Below, one piece after another: positions 52,367 through 60,943 of a DNA stretch of 64,000 bases. A program made the position numbers and the translations under genes. This DNA is from Allomuricauda sp. (GTDB lineage Bacteria > Bacteroidota > Bacteroidia > Flavobacteriales > Flavobacteriaceae). The notes beneath the pieces were generated by a model. It had not been told where the DNA came from, made no database searches, and was given only the letters and a program-made list of their open reading frames with translations. Numbering within the stretch: position 1 is the stretch's first letter; every line of letters starts with the position of its first letter. The stretch lies in NCBI RefSeq assembly GCF_028280385.1, contig NZ_JANQLX010000003.1, positions 62,001 through 126,000 on the forward strand. The letters are read 5' to 3'.

Positions 52367-53485
52367 TCAAGAAGAATTTTGCTGTTTGAACTCATTTGGT
52401 GTCATTCCGGTATGAGCCTTAAATATTCTATTGAAACTGGCCTTGGAATTAAAACCCGAGTCATAGGCCAAGCTCATCAGTTTTAGGTTGGAGTTTTTAG
52501 GGTTTTTCAGCTTTTCCTTGATATCCTGCACCCTATAACCGTTTATATATTGAAAGAAATTTTTGTGAAGTCCATGATTGATGGCCATAGAAATACTTCT
52601 TTCCGGAAGACCTATTTTCTGACTAAGCTCCGTTAGGCCCAGTTCCGGATTCCGGTACAGCTTTTGGCTCAGCATGGCCTTTTCCAATTGTTGGATGATT
52701 TTGGACGATTCGTCATTGGGAATGGAATTTTCCTTTTTGTCAAATGGAATCAAAGGCAGGGTCTGGGCCTGCAGATAACCATGAATGCTCAACCAATAGA
52801 GCACACAGGCGTAAAGCAAAAGTACGGCGGCCCTATATTCGTTCCATTGATCAAAGAAAACCATCCCACTTATGCCACTACTGATGGCAAGAAAAATAAG
52901 GATGATGATAAAGGACCCCATGATTACCACAATGATGTGCCGCAGCCATTGCAAATCATATTTGTTGGTATTCGAAACGTTGTCCAACAGGGCATTTTGA
53001 TACTGGTTGATCATCTTTAACGAGAGGAACATGTAAATGAGTATGGAGACAATGGCCATGGATTCCAATATTTCAGCGGTAAAATGAAACCAATGGTATG
53101 GGTGGTGGTTTCCGGAATAAATCAAATGGTAAATACTGTGAAGATAATTGAGAACGATGGGGGCAAAATGCCAAAGCTTTTTTTTTGTAAAACGCGTTTG
53201 GGGTTGAGTCAGTATTCTTACGTAAAAATAGAAAGAAGGTCCTATCCAATAAGACAGCGAAAAGGGTAGCCAAGCCAACCATCTATGGGAATGCCAGATG
53301 GAAGGGTCCAGCATATATGGGGTAAACGTAAGGCACATGCAAACAATGGCCAGGGCCAAAAAGCGATTTGCATGCCTGTTCTCCCTCTTTTCCAGAAGTA
53401 GAAACCCAAAGACAAAACCATTGGCAACCGCACATATGGTAATCAGCTGAACAATGGAAAGCTCCAATTCCAAATTTAAGAACAT
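52367..53485 (-). CDS. AraC family regulator with membrane-bound N-terminal domain
   Basis: This 372-residue protein starts with six to seven predicted membrane helices (about 10-240), then a C-terminal AraC-type DNA-binding domain (ELGLTELSQKIGLPERSISMAINHG and LMSLAYDSGFNSKASFNRIFKAHTGMTP). Bacteroidetes use this architecture to sense signals at the membrane and act directly on DNA. Its likely targets are the exported proteins encoded just downstream (51765-52301 and 50187-51758). Confidence 0.9.
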   Translation of the reverse strand: MFLNLELELSIVQLITICAVANGFVFGFLLLEKRENRHANRFLALAIVCMCLTFTPYMLDPSIWHSHRWLAWLPFSLSYWIGPSFYFYVRILTQPQTRFTKKKLWHFAPIVLNYLHSIYHLIYSGNHHPYHWFHFTAEILESMAIVSILIYMFLSLKMINQYQNALLDNVSNTNKYDLQWLRHIIVVIMGSFIIILIFLAISSGISGMVFFDQWNEYRAAVLLLYACVLYWLSIHGYLQAQTLPLIPFDKKENSIPNDESSKIIQQLEKAMLSQKLYRNPELGLTELSQKIGLPERSISMAINHGLHKNFFQYINGYRVQDIKEKLKNPKNSNLKLMSLAYDSGFNSKASFNRIFKAHTGMTPNEFKQQNSS

Positions 53486-53524
53486 TGTAGACCAGATGTT
53501 GGGTTAAGCTTTGCTAAAGATATT

Positions 53525-53878
53525 TTATTCTCTGTTGAAATTGAAAAGCAGCATGCCCAGACCCACAACCAAGGCCATCCAAAGCACAGCGGCTACTATT
53601 AGGACCACGATGTGCAAGAATAGGATCCATTGCATTTGGGTCCGCTGGGCTTGGGTTACCGCTTTTGGGTTTTTATAGACGATACTTTGGGTCCGCTGTA
53701 GCACTACCCAACAATCCATGCCCCTTTGGGAGGCAATTTTTTCAACCCTTCTTTTGATAAGTGCAAAACCTTTGGAAAAAATATAGTATTCCCCAACCAG
53801 CACCCCAACCCCAAGTGCGGCGGAATTAAATCCATCATGCCAGGATTTCATGGAATCCACAATAGAAAACAATAACAT
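53525..53878 (-). CDS. Small two-helix membrane protein, unknown function
   Basis: A minus-strand frame stays open to 53962, but the first 28 residues do not look like a membrane-protein start and run into the promoter region of the S9 peptidase. The ATG at 53878 (117 residues) is preferred, and 53851 is also possible. Two hydrophobic segments surround a basic middle (KRRVEKIASQRGMDCWVVLQRTQ). I recognise no family. Confidence 0.55.
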   Translation of the reverse strand: MLLFSIVDSMKSWHDGFNSAALGVGVLVGEYYIFSKGFALIKRRVEKIASQRGMDCWVVLQRTQSIVYKNPKAVTQAQRTQMQWILFLHIVVLIVAAVLWMALVVGLGMLLFNFNRE

Positions 53879-54003
53879 CAAGCTAAACAAATTAGGCCCG
53901 GCTTCACGAGGTTGGTTATGGAAACCGGGAGAAAACAATTGAAAGGGAAATGTGTTCGGCACACTTCTTTTTCGCTACCTTTAAAGCTACAAATTCTGAA
54001 ACA

Positions 54004-56034
54004 ATGCAGCGATTTTTTTGGTTCCTAATTTTAATGGGAACGCTCCAGCTTACCACGGCACAAAAGCAAAAATTTTCTTATTTGGATGTCTATGATCTTC
54101 AGTATGTATCCGACCCACAAATTGCTCCCAACGGAGAATGGGTGGTCTACCGAAGGATGGGATACGATATCATGAAAGATCGCTCCAGGGGCAATCTCTG
54201 GATGGTGCGAACCAATGGAAAGGAACACCAAAAACTGACCTCAAGTGAATCCAATGAAAGCAATCCCAAATGGTCTCCTTCAGGGGATAGAATAGCCTTT
54301 ACCAGCAGTGCAGGGGAGGGAGCCGAGATTTTTATGTATTGGACGGCAACAGGCAAAGTGGCCAGACTTACCCAATTGCCGTTTAGCCCCACCAACCTTA
54401 GTTGGTCACCGGACGGAAGGAAATTGGCATTTTCAATGCATGTGCCACAGAAACCGCCCGTGATTGCCAAAATGCCCAAAAAGCCAAAAGGTGCAAAATG
54501 GGCTGAAAAACCGCGTATCACAGATCGGGTGTATCACGAGGCAGACGGCAGGGGTTATATTGAGCCAGGATTCAACCATATTTTTACCATACCTGCTGAA
54601 GGAGGTGCACCCCGCAAGATAACCTCTGGCGATTTCCATCATCGCGGCACTTTAAGTTGGTCCAAGGATGGGAGCAACATTTATTTCTCTGCCAATCGGG
54701 ATGAAAATTGGGAATACGATTTTCGCAACAGTGAGATTTACACCGTCGATGTGCAAAATGGAACCATCACGGAATTAACCGAGAGAAACGGGCCGGATTA
54801 CAACCCCCAAGTCTCCCCAGATGGAAAATTGATCGCCTATTTGGGATTTGAGGATAAGGTACAGGCGTATCAAATCAGAAAAGTCCATATCATGAATGCA
54901 GATGGAAGCGGTAAAAAAGTGATTTCAGGAAATCTGGACCGTACCGTAAAAGACATTCAATGGGATGCCAAAGGGGAGGGGCTTTATATACTCTACGATG
55001 ATAAGGGGAATGGCAAAGTGGGCCATATATCTTTAAAGGGAGAAACGAAAAAAGTATTGGACCATGTGGGCGGTACTACCTTGGGCAGACCGTACGCCAG
55101 TGGGTCGTTTAGCACTTCCAACAATGGGACTATTGTGTTCACCCAAAGCAGGCCAGACTATCCGGCGGAGCTGGTCATTTTGCAACCCAAGTCTAAAAAC
55201 CCCACAAAAATTACGGCCTTGAACCGGGCTTTGCTCAATTATCGCGAACTTGGCAAGGTTGAGGAAGTTTGGTACAAATCATCCGTGGATGGCAGGGATA
55301 TTCAGGGTTGGGTAGTCTATCCGCCAAATTACGATGCCTCCAAAAAATACCCCTTTATGGTGGAAAACCACGGAGGTCCCATTCTAAATTATGGAGATCG
55401 CTTTTCCGTGGAAATGCAGTTGTATGCCGCCGCAGGGTATGTGGTTTTTTATCCCAATCCTAGGGGGAGCACAAGTTATGGGGAGGAGTTTGGGAATTTA
55501 CTGTACAACAATTATCCGGGCGAGGATTACAATGATGTCATGGACGGGGTGGACCATTGCATTGGCATGGGCATAGCCCATGAAGACCAGTTGTTTGTTA
55601 CTGGAGGTAGTGCGGGAGGAATCATGTCCGCTTGGATGATCGGCAAGAACAATCGATTTGAGGCGGCGGTGGTGGCCAAACCGGTAATGAATTGGATCAG
55701 CAAGACCTTGGTTGCGGACAATTATTTCAACTATTTTAACTACCGATATCCAGGTCAACCCTGGGAAAATTTCGAGGGCTATTGGAAATTTTCCCCCATT
55801 TCACTCGTTGGTAATGTTCAGACCCCAACCATGGTGATGGTGGGTATGAACGACCTGCGTACCCCACCAAGCGAGGCCAAACAACTGTACCATGCCCTAA
55901 AATTGCGGAAGATTGAGACTGTGCTCGTGGAGATTCCTGGTGCCAGTCATGGAATTGCCAGTAAACCAAGCAATCTGATCACCAAGATTGCCCATACGGT
56001 TGCATGGTTTGAAAAATTTAGAACGGACAAATAA
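54004..56034 (+). CDS. S9 family peptidase (prolyl oligopeptidase-like), exported
   Basis: This 676-residue protein has a signal peptide (FFWFLILMGTLQLTTAQ). The ATG at 54004 is used; the frame extends 18 codons further with no gene-like character. The N-terminal half is a WD40-like PD40 propeller (SPDGRKLAFS, SPDGKLIAYLG). The alpha/beta hydrolase domain has S536 (GGSAGG), D617 (MNDLRT) and H649 (GASHGI). It cleaves short peptides in the periplasm, probably as an acyl-aminoacyl peptidase or dipeptidyl peptidase. It is full length with all catalytic residues present. Confidence 0.93.
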   Translation: MQRFFWFLILMGTLQLTTAQKQKFSYLDVYDLQYVSDPQIAPNGEWVVYRRMGYDIMKDRSRGNLWMVRTNGKEHQKLTSSESNESNPKWSPSGDRIAFTSSAGEGAEIFMYWTATGKVARLTQLPFSPTNLSWSPDGRKLAFSMHVPQKPPVIAKMPKKPKGAKWAEKPRITDRVYHEADGRGYIEPGFNHIFTIPAEGGAPRKITSGDFHHRGTLSWSKDGSNIYFSANRDENWEYDFRNSEIYTVDVQNGTITELTERNGPDYNPQVSPDGKLIAYLGFEDKVQAYQIRKVHIMNADGSGKKVISGNLDRTVKDIQWDAKGEGLYILYDDKGNGKVGHISLKGETKKVLDHVGGTTLGRPYASGSFSTSNNGTIVFTQSRPDYPAELVILQPKSKNPTKITALNRALLNYRELGKVEEVWYKSSVDGRDIQGWVVYPPNYDASKKYPFMVENHGGPILNYGDRFSVEMQLYAAAGYVVFYPNPRGSTSYGEEFGNLLYNNYPGEDYNDVMDGVDHCIGMGIAHEDQLFVTGGSAGGIMSAWMIGKNNRFEAAVVAKPVMNWISKTLVADNYFNYFNYRYPGQPWENFEGYWKFSPISLVGNVQTPTMVMVGMNDLRTPPSEAKQLYHALKLRKIETVLVEIPGASHGIASKPSNLITKIAHTVAWFEKFRTDK

Positions 56035-56036
56035 TA

Positions 56037-56471
56037 ATGAGCAAAAAGAAGCGCCATTGGTTATGGAACGTGTTGATCGTATTGACCCTCATAGTTTGTT
56101 TCTTTGCCTTTTTGGCCCATTATAAAAATTGGCACAAGATTGAAGAGGGTGAACTTCGAATTTTATCAGGAGTCTATTACCAGATCATTCCGATTTCTGA
56201 AATAGATAGTCTGGGAATGGTAGAGAAGTTGCCTGAGATGGAGCGCTCAAGTGGATTCTCCTGGCTGGTGGCCGAAAAAGGAGTGTTCAAGGATTCCCTG
56301 ACGCAATCCAAGGTCCATGTTTTTGTGGACGATTTGGCACAGCAGAAAATTCGATTGGTACACCATGATTCGTTAAAAATGTACATCAATTTTAAGGATA
56401 GCCTGCAGACCCGAAATTTTTATGATAATTTGCAGCTTGAAAAGGAGGCTTTAAGCGCACCTGATCAATAA
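56037..56471 (+). CDS. Single-pass membrane protein, unknown function
   Basis: This 144-residue protein has one N-terminal membrane helix (LWNVLIVLTLIVCFFAFL) and a soluble domain of about 110 residues with alternating strands (FVDDLAQQKIRLVHHDSLKMYINFKDS). I do not recognise the family, though a small PH-like fold is possible. It begins 2 bases after the S9 peptidase stop and is translated from the same message. No catalytic motif is visible. Confidence 0.72.
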   Translation: MSKKKRHWLWNVLIVLTLIVCFFAFLAHYKNWHKIEEGELRILSGVYYQIIPISEIDSLGMVEKLPEMERSSGFSWLVAEKGVFKDSLTQSKVHVFVDDLAQQKIRLVHHDSLKMYINFKDSLQTRNFYDNLQLEKEALSAPDQ

Positions 56472-56506
56472 CAACAACCAATAATCCCAATTCCGGTTCC
56501 ATTGTC

Positions 56507-56914
56507 ATGAAACATAGCATTTTTTGTTTTTTGGTATTTCCCATTATGGCATTCTCGCAGAATACCATTTCGGTACATGTGGTCAACATTCCATCAGAAG
56601 AAGGGAAAGTGAACGTTGCAGTTTACAATTCAGATGCCTCTTTTTTAAAATTTGAAGGTGTGGTAAAGGCACATAGCACGCCTGCCAAGGAAGGGAGTGT
56701 GGAAGTAGTCCTTGAAAACCTCCCTGATGGGGAATATGCCCTGGCCATTTTCCACGATAAGAACGGCAACGACAAATTGGACACCAACTGGTTGGGGATT
56801 CCAACGGAAAAGGTGGCCTTTTCCAAGGCCAAAATGAAAACCTTTGGCCCGCCGAAATATGAAGAGTGTAGGTTTAAGGTAAGTGGCGACACAGAAATCA
56901 ATATTGCTTTTTAA
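56507..56914 (+). CDS. DUF2141 family exported protein
   Basis: This 135-residue protein has a signal peptide (FCFLVFPIMAFSQ) and a compact beta-sandwich resembling DUF2141 (VNVAVYNSDASFLKFEGVV..., LPDGEYALAIFHDKNGNDKLDTNWLGIP). The DKNGNDKLD piece is EF-hand-like, suggesting calcium binding, a common feature of the family. Function is unknown. It sits between two small membrane-protein genes in the same direction. Confidence 0.85.
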   Translation: MKHSIFCFLVFPIMAFSQNTISVHVVNIPSEEGKVNVAVYNSDASFLKFEGVVKAHSTPAKEGSVEVVLENLPDGEYALAIFHDKNGNDKLDTNWLGIPTEKVAFSKAKMKTFGPPKYEECRFKVSGDTEINIAF

Positions 56915-56929
56915 TTAAAACAGCTATCC

Positions 56930-57322
56930 ATGGAAAGCATTCTATTGGCACAGTTATCGGGCGCTTTATATGGCCTGTTGGCGGTAATATTTGGTGCTTT
57001 TGGGGCCCATGCACTCAAAAAGAAAATGACCCCGGAACTGCTTAAAAGTTTTGAGACCGGGGTCAAATACCAAATGTATCACGCTACTGTTCTATTGGTA
57101 CTAGGGTTTAATCTTGGTTTTGATAGTCCGTTGGATACCTACATTGTGAATTGTTTTGTTTTTGGGACCTTGCTTTTTTCTTTCAGTATTTATGGTCTCT
57201 GTCTAAGTGCCGCCAGTGGCAACAAATTGCGTTTTTTAGGACCCATAACACCTATTGGGGGTCTTATTTTGGTATTGGGTTGGGGACTATTATTGTACTC
57301 CTTTGTTCGACCAATGATCTAA
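56930..57322 (+). CDS. DUF423 membrane protein
   Basis: This 130-residue protein has four predicted helices and the family pattern IFGAFGAHALKKKM near the first helix. The family is named in many genomes but its role is not known. The gene starts 15 bases after the DUF2141 gene and ends the plus-strand run. It converges with the FeoB operon after 94 bases, where a weak 7-bp hairpin (57373-57398) lacks a T-run. Confidence 0.88.
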   Translation: MESILLAQLSGALYGLLAVIFGAFGAHALKKKMTPELLKSFETGVKYQMYHATVLLVLGFNLGFDSPLDTYIVNCFVFGTLLFSFSIYGLCLSAASGNKLRFLGPITPIGGLILVLGWGLLLYSFVRPMI

Positions 57323-57416
57323 AGCCTTAAATACATATTCCCGTTAATCGTGTTTATTTTGTGTTTGAGTGTGGTCTTTGTAACCAAACAAAAAGACCGT
57401 AGACAATTGTTCGCAA

Positions 57417-57566
57417 TTAATCGCAGCCACAGCCGTCCTGTCCGCAGGTTTTGCCACTTCCCTTTTTGCGTGACACCAAGGATTTGGGGAGAACAAATTT
57501 CCAAAGGAGATAGCCTACGGCAAGCCCCAAGGTTAGATAAGCCAGTATGTGCTGTGTAACATCCAT
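57417..57566 (-). CDS. FeoB-associated Cys-rich membrane protein
   Basis: This 49-residue protein has one membrane helix (ILAYLTLGLAVGYLLWKFVL) and a C-terminal tail with three cysteines in a short span (TCGQDGCGCD). This matches the small Cys-rich peptides often encoded after feoB, thought to help the iron transporter or bind ferrous iron. Its ATG overlaps the feoB stop by one base. A longer frame runs upstream inside feoB and is not the gene. Confidence 0.85.
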   Translation of the reverse strand: MDVTQHILAYLTLGLAVGYLLWKFVLPKSLVSRKKGSGKTCGQDGCGCD

Positions 57567-59788
57567 TAACTTAGGATTTGGAATGCGGTCAATGCTACAA
57601 GATACGCAAAAACACTCATGAAGGCCAATTGCAGCAAGGGCCATTTCCAGGAGTTGGTTTCCCTTTTTACAATTGCCAGGGTACTCATACACTGCATGGC
57701 AAAGGCATAAAATAGCATAAGGGAAATGCCACTGGCCAGATTGAACAAGGGCATTTTTCCAGAGGAATCCAGTTCGGCGGCCATTCTGTTTTTGATGGTC
57801 TCTTCTTCATCGCTACCTACACTGTAAATGGTGGCCAAAGTACCCACAAACACTTCGCGGGCCGCGAACGAGGTGAGTACCGCAATACCAATTTTCCAGT
57901 CGTATCCCAATGGCTTTACCAAGGGTTCAATGGCTTTTCCTGCATAACCAATATAAGAGTGTTCCAGTTTATAACTGGCCACTTCCTGGGCTTTCGCACG
58001 CTCCGTTAATGTTTGGGTCAATATGGCCACAGAATCTTTTTGGGCCAAAGCGGATAGCATATTTGCATCGTTTGCTTGTTCCACATAATCCTGGATATTA
58101 TTCTGGATGTAGTTTTTGCTATAAGGGCTCAAACCTTCGGATGCGATCCTTTTTTGGACAATATCCTCAGCATTTTTAAAATCCTCCGAATATCCGTTGG
58201 AGCCCAAAAACCAAAGGATGATGGAAATGGCCAAGATGATTTTTCCCGCGCCCAAGACAAAACTCTTGGTTTTTTCAAGTACCGTATAGCCAACATTTTT
58301 AATGAGTGGCAGACGGTAGGTTGGCATTTCTATCATAAACAAGGACCTGCTTTTAATTTTCAAGATCTTATTTAATATGGAAGCCGAAAAAATGGCCATT
58401 CCAAAACCGAGCAGGTACAACAACATAAGGGTAAGGGCCTGATAGCCCAATCCAAATATCCTGCCTTCCGGGATCACTAGGGAAATCAGAATCAGATATA
58501 CGGGCAACCTAGCGGAACAGGTTGTGAATGGTGTCACCAAGATGGTGATCAATCGTTCTTTCCAATTTTCTATGGTCCGCGTGGCCATGACCGCAGGAAT
58601 GGCACAAGCCGTTCCTGAAATTAGTGGAACCACGCTTTTGCCACTAAGACCAAAAGGGCGCATCAAACGGTCCATCAAAAACACGACCCGGCTCATATAA
58701 CCTGATTCTTCCAGTAGCGATATAAAAAGGAACAAAAACGCGATCTGGGGCACAAAAATGACAATGCCCCCAATCCCGACCAAGATTCCCTCGGCCAACA
58801 AATCTGTAAAAATGCCCGGTGGCAAGGTGTTTTTGATCCATTCCGCGGCATTGGCAAATTGGGCATCAATATAATCCATGGGATACTGGCTCCAATCAAA
58901 AATAGCTTGGAATATCAGCAGAAGAATGGCAAAAAATATCACATAGCCCCATATTTTATGGGTGAGGATTTTGTCCAAGGAAGCCCTTAATCCCTTGGCG
59001 GCCTCCAGGTCTACCCGGTAGGTTTCCTTCAGGGCATTATTTATAAATTGATATCGCAGCACCGTTTCCCTATGCTGTAACTTTTTGAGCTCAGCGGGCG
59101 ATTTGGTTGTAAAGGAAGTAGCATCCTGAATCCGCTTTTTTTCGACAGGCATAAAGTTGACATCCTGGGTAATCACCAACCAGAGTTTATATAAGTCCTC
59201 GTTGGGAAATGCCTTTTGAAGTCGATCAAAATATTCCGGGGCAATTCTGGATGTATCCACATTGGGTTGATTGGGTAACGAGCCGAAATCTGCAAGCAAC
59301 TCCTTGATTTGTTGGATGCCTTGTCCTTTCCGAGTGCTCACCAAGGCAATTTTGGTCCCCAGTTTTTCCTCCATGGCAGCTAGATCAATGGAAATTCCCT
59401 TACGGTTCATTCGGTCTGCCATGTTGATGACCAGGATACTCGGAATGTGAAGGTCTTTTATTTGTGTAAAGAGCAGAAGGTTCCTTTTCAGGTTTTCCAC
59501 ATCGGTGATCACCACGGCCACATCTGGGTAGTCCTCGGCGTTTTTATTGAGCAGTAATTCCACCACCACACTTTCGTCCAAAGAAGTGGTGTTTAGACTG
59601 TAGGTTCCCGGAAGATCTAGGATATGCGCTTTGGTATTGTTGGGAAGCTTACAGATACCTTCCTTTTTTTCTACGGTGATGCCCGGATAATTCCCAACTT
59701 TTTGCTTTAGCCCAGTTAGTTGGTTAAAAACCGATGTTTTTCCGGTATTGGGATTACCTATTAGGGCAACATTGATGCGTTCGCTCAT
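57566..59788 (-). CDS. feoB: Ferrous iron transport protein B
   Basis: This 740-residue protein has an N-terminal G-protein domain with G1 GNPNTGKTS, G3 DLPGTYSLN and G4/G5 motifs further on, then the membrane gate domain with two Gate repeats (ISGTACAIPAVMATRTIENWKERL and SFAAREVFVGTL). It imports Fe2+ across the inner membrane, driven or gated by GTP. It overlaps feoA by four bases at its start and the Cys-rich gene by one base at its end, so all three are translationally coupled. Confidence 0.96.
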   Translation of the reverse strand: MSERINVALIGNPNTGKTSVFNQLTGLKQKVGNYPGITVEKKEGICKLPNNTKAHILDLPGTYSLNTTSLDESVVVELLLNKNAEDYPDVAVVITDVENLKRNLLLFTQIKDLHIPSILVINMADRMNRKGISIDLAAMEEKLGTKIALVSTRKGQGIQQIKELLADFGSLPNQPNVDTSRIAPEYFDRLQKAFPNEDLYKLWLVITQDVNFMPVEKKRIQDATSFTTKSPAELKKLQHRETVLRYQFINNALKETYRVDLEAAKGLRASLDKILTHKIWGYVIFFAILLLIFQAIFDWSQYPMDYIDAQFANAAEWIKNTLPPGIFTDLLAEGILVGIGGIVIFVPQIAFLFLFISLLEESGYMSRVVFLMDRLMRPFGLSGKSVVPLISGTACAIPAVMATRTIENWKERLITILVTPFTTCSARLPVYLILISLVIPEGRIFGLGYQALTLMLLYLLGFGMAIFSASILNKILKIKSRSLFMIEMPTYRLPLIKNVGYTVLEKTKSFVLGAGKIILAISIILWFLGSNGYSEDFKNAEDIVQKRIASEGLSPYSKNYIQNNIQDYVEQANDANMLSALAQKDSVAILTQTLTERAKAQEVASYKLEHSYIGYAGKAIEPLVKPLGYDWKIGIAVLTSFAAREVFVGTLATIYSVGSDEEETIKNRMAAELDSSGKMPLFNLASGISLMLFYAFAMQCMSTLAIVKRETNSWKWPLLQLAFMSVFAYLVALTAFQILS

Positions 59789-60027
59789 ATTGGGGTGGAA
59801 TCTTCTGGTGCTTCGAGATGGATCTGCCGGGCGACCGATCGCCTAATGGCAATGTGACTTCCATTAACATCGATATAAATGGGATCTTTTAAGGGGGCCA
59901 CTTGAATCACTTTTATGGTATTTCCGGGCAAACATCCCAGCTCCAAGAGTTTAATGGGGAGTACGTTGTCGGAAAACTCCTTGATTACTCCGGTCTCACC
60001 TTCTTGTAAATCTAAAACAGTTGCCAC
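59785..60027 (-). CDS. feoA: Ferrous iron transport protein A
   Basis: This 80-residue SH3-like protein stimulates FeoB. The start codon is GTG at 60027; a stop codon lies four codons upstream and no ATG is between. It shows the family pattern of short strands with ELGCLPGNTIKVIQVAPL. It leads the feo operon, with a TATTTTTG -7 box at 60059-60066 and no obvious Fur box. It could be controlled by the DtxR-family protein encoded at 43510, since no Fur gene is in the window. Confidence 0.92.
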   Translation of the reverse strand: MATVLDLQEGETGVIKEFSDNVLPIKLLELGCLPGNTIKVIQVAPLKDPIYIDVNGSHIAIRRSVARQIHLEAPEDSTPI

Positions 60028-60058
60028 TGGTATTATTTAGAATGAATTTAAGTAAGGG

Positions 60059-60066
60059 CAAAAATA
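60059..60066 (-). promoter_or_regulatory. -7 element of the feo operon
   Basis: On the minus strand TATTTTTG matches TAnnTTTG exactly, 31 bases before the feoA GTG. The only TTG upstream is 13 bases away, closer than usual. Confidence 0.4.
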
Positions 60067-60116
60067 GAGAAAAAAGCCCAAACAGTACTCGTTAAATTCC
60101 GGGATAATTGTCGCAA

Positions 60117-60791
60117 TTACTGATTATAGCTTTCCCTTAAAATTTCGAGATCGACCAGCAATTTTTCAATTTCCTCTTTATTGGTCCCATCATAAAAGCC
60201 CCGAATCCTTTTTTCCTTGTCCACCAAAATAAAATTTTCGGTGTGGATCATATCAAAAGGTCCGCCATCCCCATCGGTCTTTACAGCCAAATATGATTTC
60301 CTTGCCAGTTGATAGATTTGTTTTTTATCTCCCGTTACCAAATTCCATTTTGTATCATCCACACCTTTTTCCAGGGCATATTTTTTAAGTTGGGGTACGG
60401 AATCAATTTCGGGGGTGACCGAATGCGAAAGTAACATCACATCGTTCTTGTCTTTGATTTCTTCCTGGATTTCCGCCATGTTCTTTGTCATGATCGGACA
60501 GATGCTTGGGCAGGTGGTAAAGAAAAAGTCGGCCACATAAATTTTATCCTGATACTGTTTTTGGGTTATCTGTTCCCCATTTTGGTTGATGAGCTCGAAA
60601 TTGGCAATGGTATGGTACTTTTTTTTGTAATGTAGGGTGCTATCCACCAATTCCTGGTCCACCATGGAGGGTTGAAATACCGGGAGTGTTTTTTTTTGTT
60701 TGAGGGCATTGTAAAAAAGGTAGATGATAACGGCCGAAAGTGCCAATAGCACCATTCCAAAAAACTTGAATCTGGAAAGAAAATCCCGCAT
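60117..60791 (-). CDS. SCO1/SenC family copper-binding protein
   Basis: This 224-residue thioredoxin-fold protein has an N-terminal membrane helix (FFGMVLLALSAVIIYLFYNAL). The copper ligands are the cysteines of CPSIC and the His in MIHTENF. SCO proteins help assemble the CuA centre of cytochrome c oxidase in the periplasm. It is normal in length and probably transcribed alone; no cytochrome oxidase genes are in the window. Confidence 0.93.
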   Translation of the reverse strand: MRDFLSRFKFFGMVLLALSAVIIYLFYNALKQKKTLPVFQPSMVDQELVDSTLHYKKKYHTIANFELINQNGEQITQKQYQDKIYVADFFFTTCPSICPIMTKNMAEIQEEIKDKNDVMLLSHSVTPEIDSVPQLKKYALEKGVDDTKWNLVTGDKKQIYQLARKSYLAVKTDGDGGPFDMIHTENFILVDKEKRIRGFYDGTNKEEIEKLLVDLEILRESYNQ

Positions 60792-60908
60792 CCCACAAAA
60801 TTACAGCCGGGCCAAGGATTCATCAAACGAAATCGGATTTTTGTTGCTAAATCTTTCTTAAATACTGCGATTGGCCTAAATCGTCTTTTTATAACAGGGC
60901 TAAAAGCT

Positions 60909-60916
60909 TACTTTTG
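60909..60916 (+). promoter_or_regulatory. -7 element of rseP
   Basis: TACTTTTG matches TAnnTTTG exactly, 27 bases before the rseP ATG. No TTG at the usual spacing is visible. Confidence 0.38.
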
Positions 60917-60943
60917 TGGGCTTAATACAAGATATAGAAATCA

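Noticed and set aside
57373..57398. GGTCTTT/AAAGACC hairpin between DUF423 and the feo operon
   Set aside because: The stem is only 7 bp and no T-run follows on either strand, so it is too weak to call a terminator.
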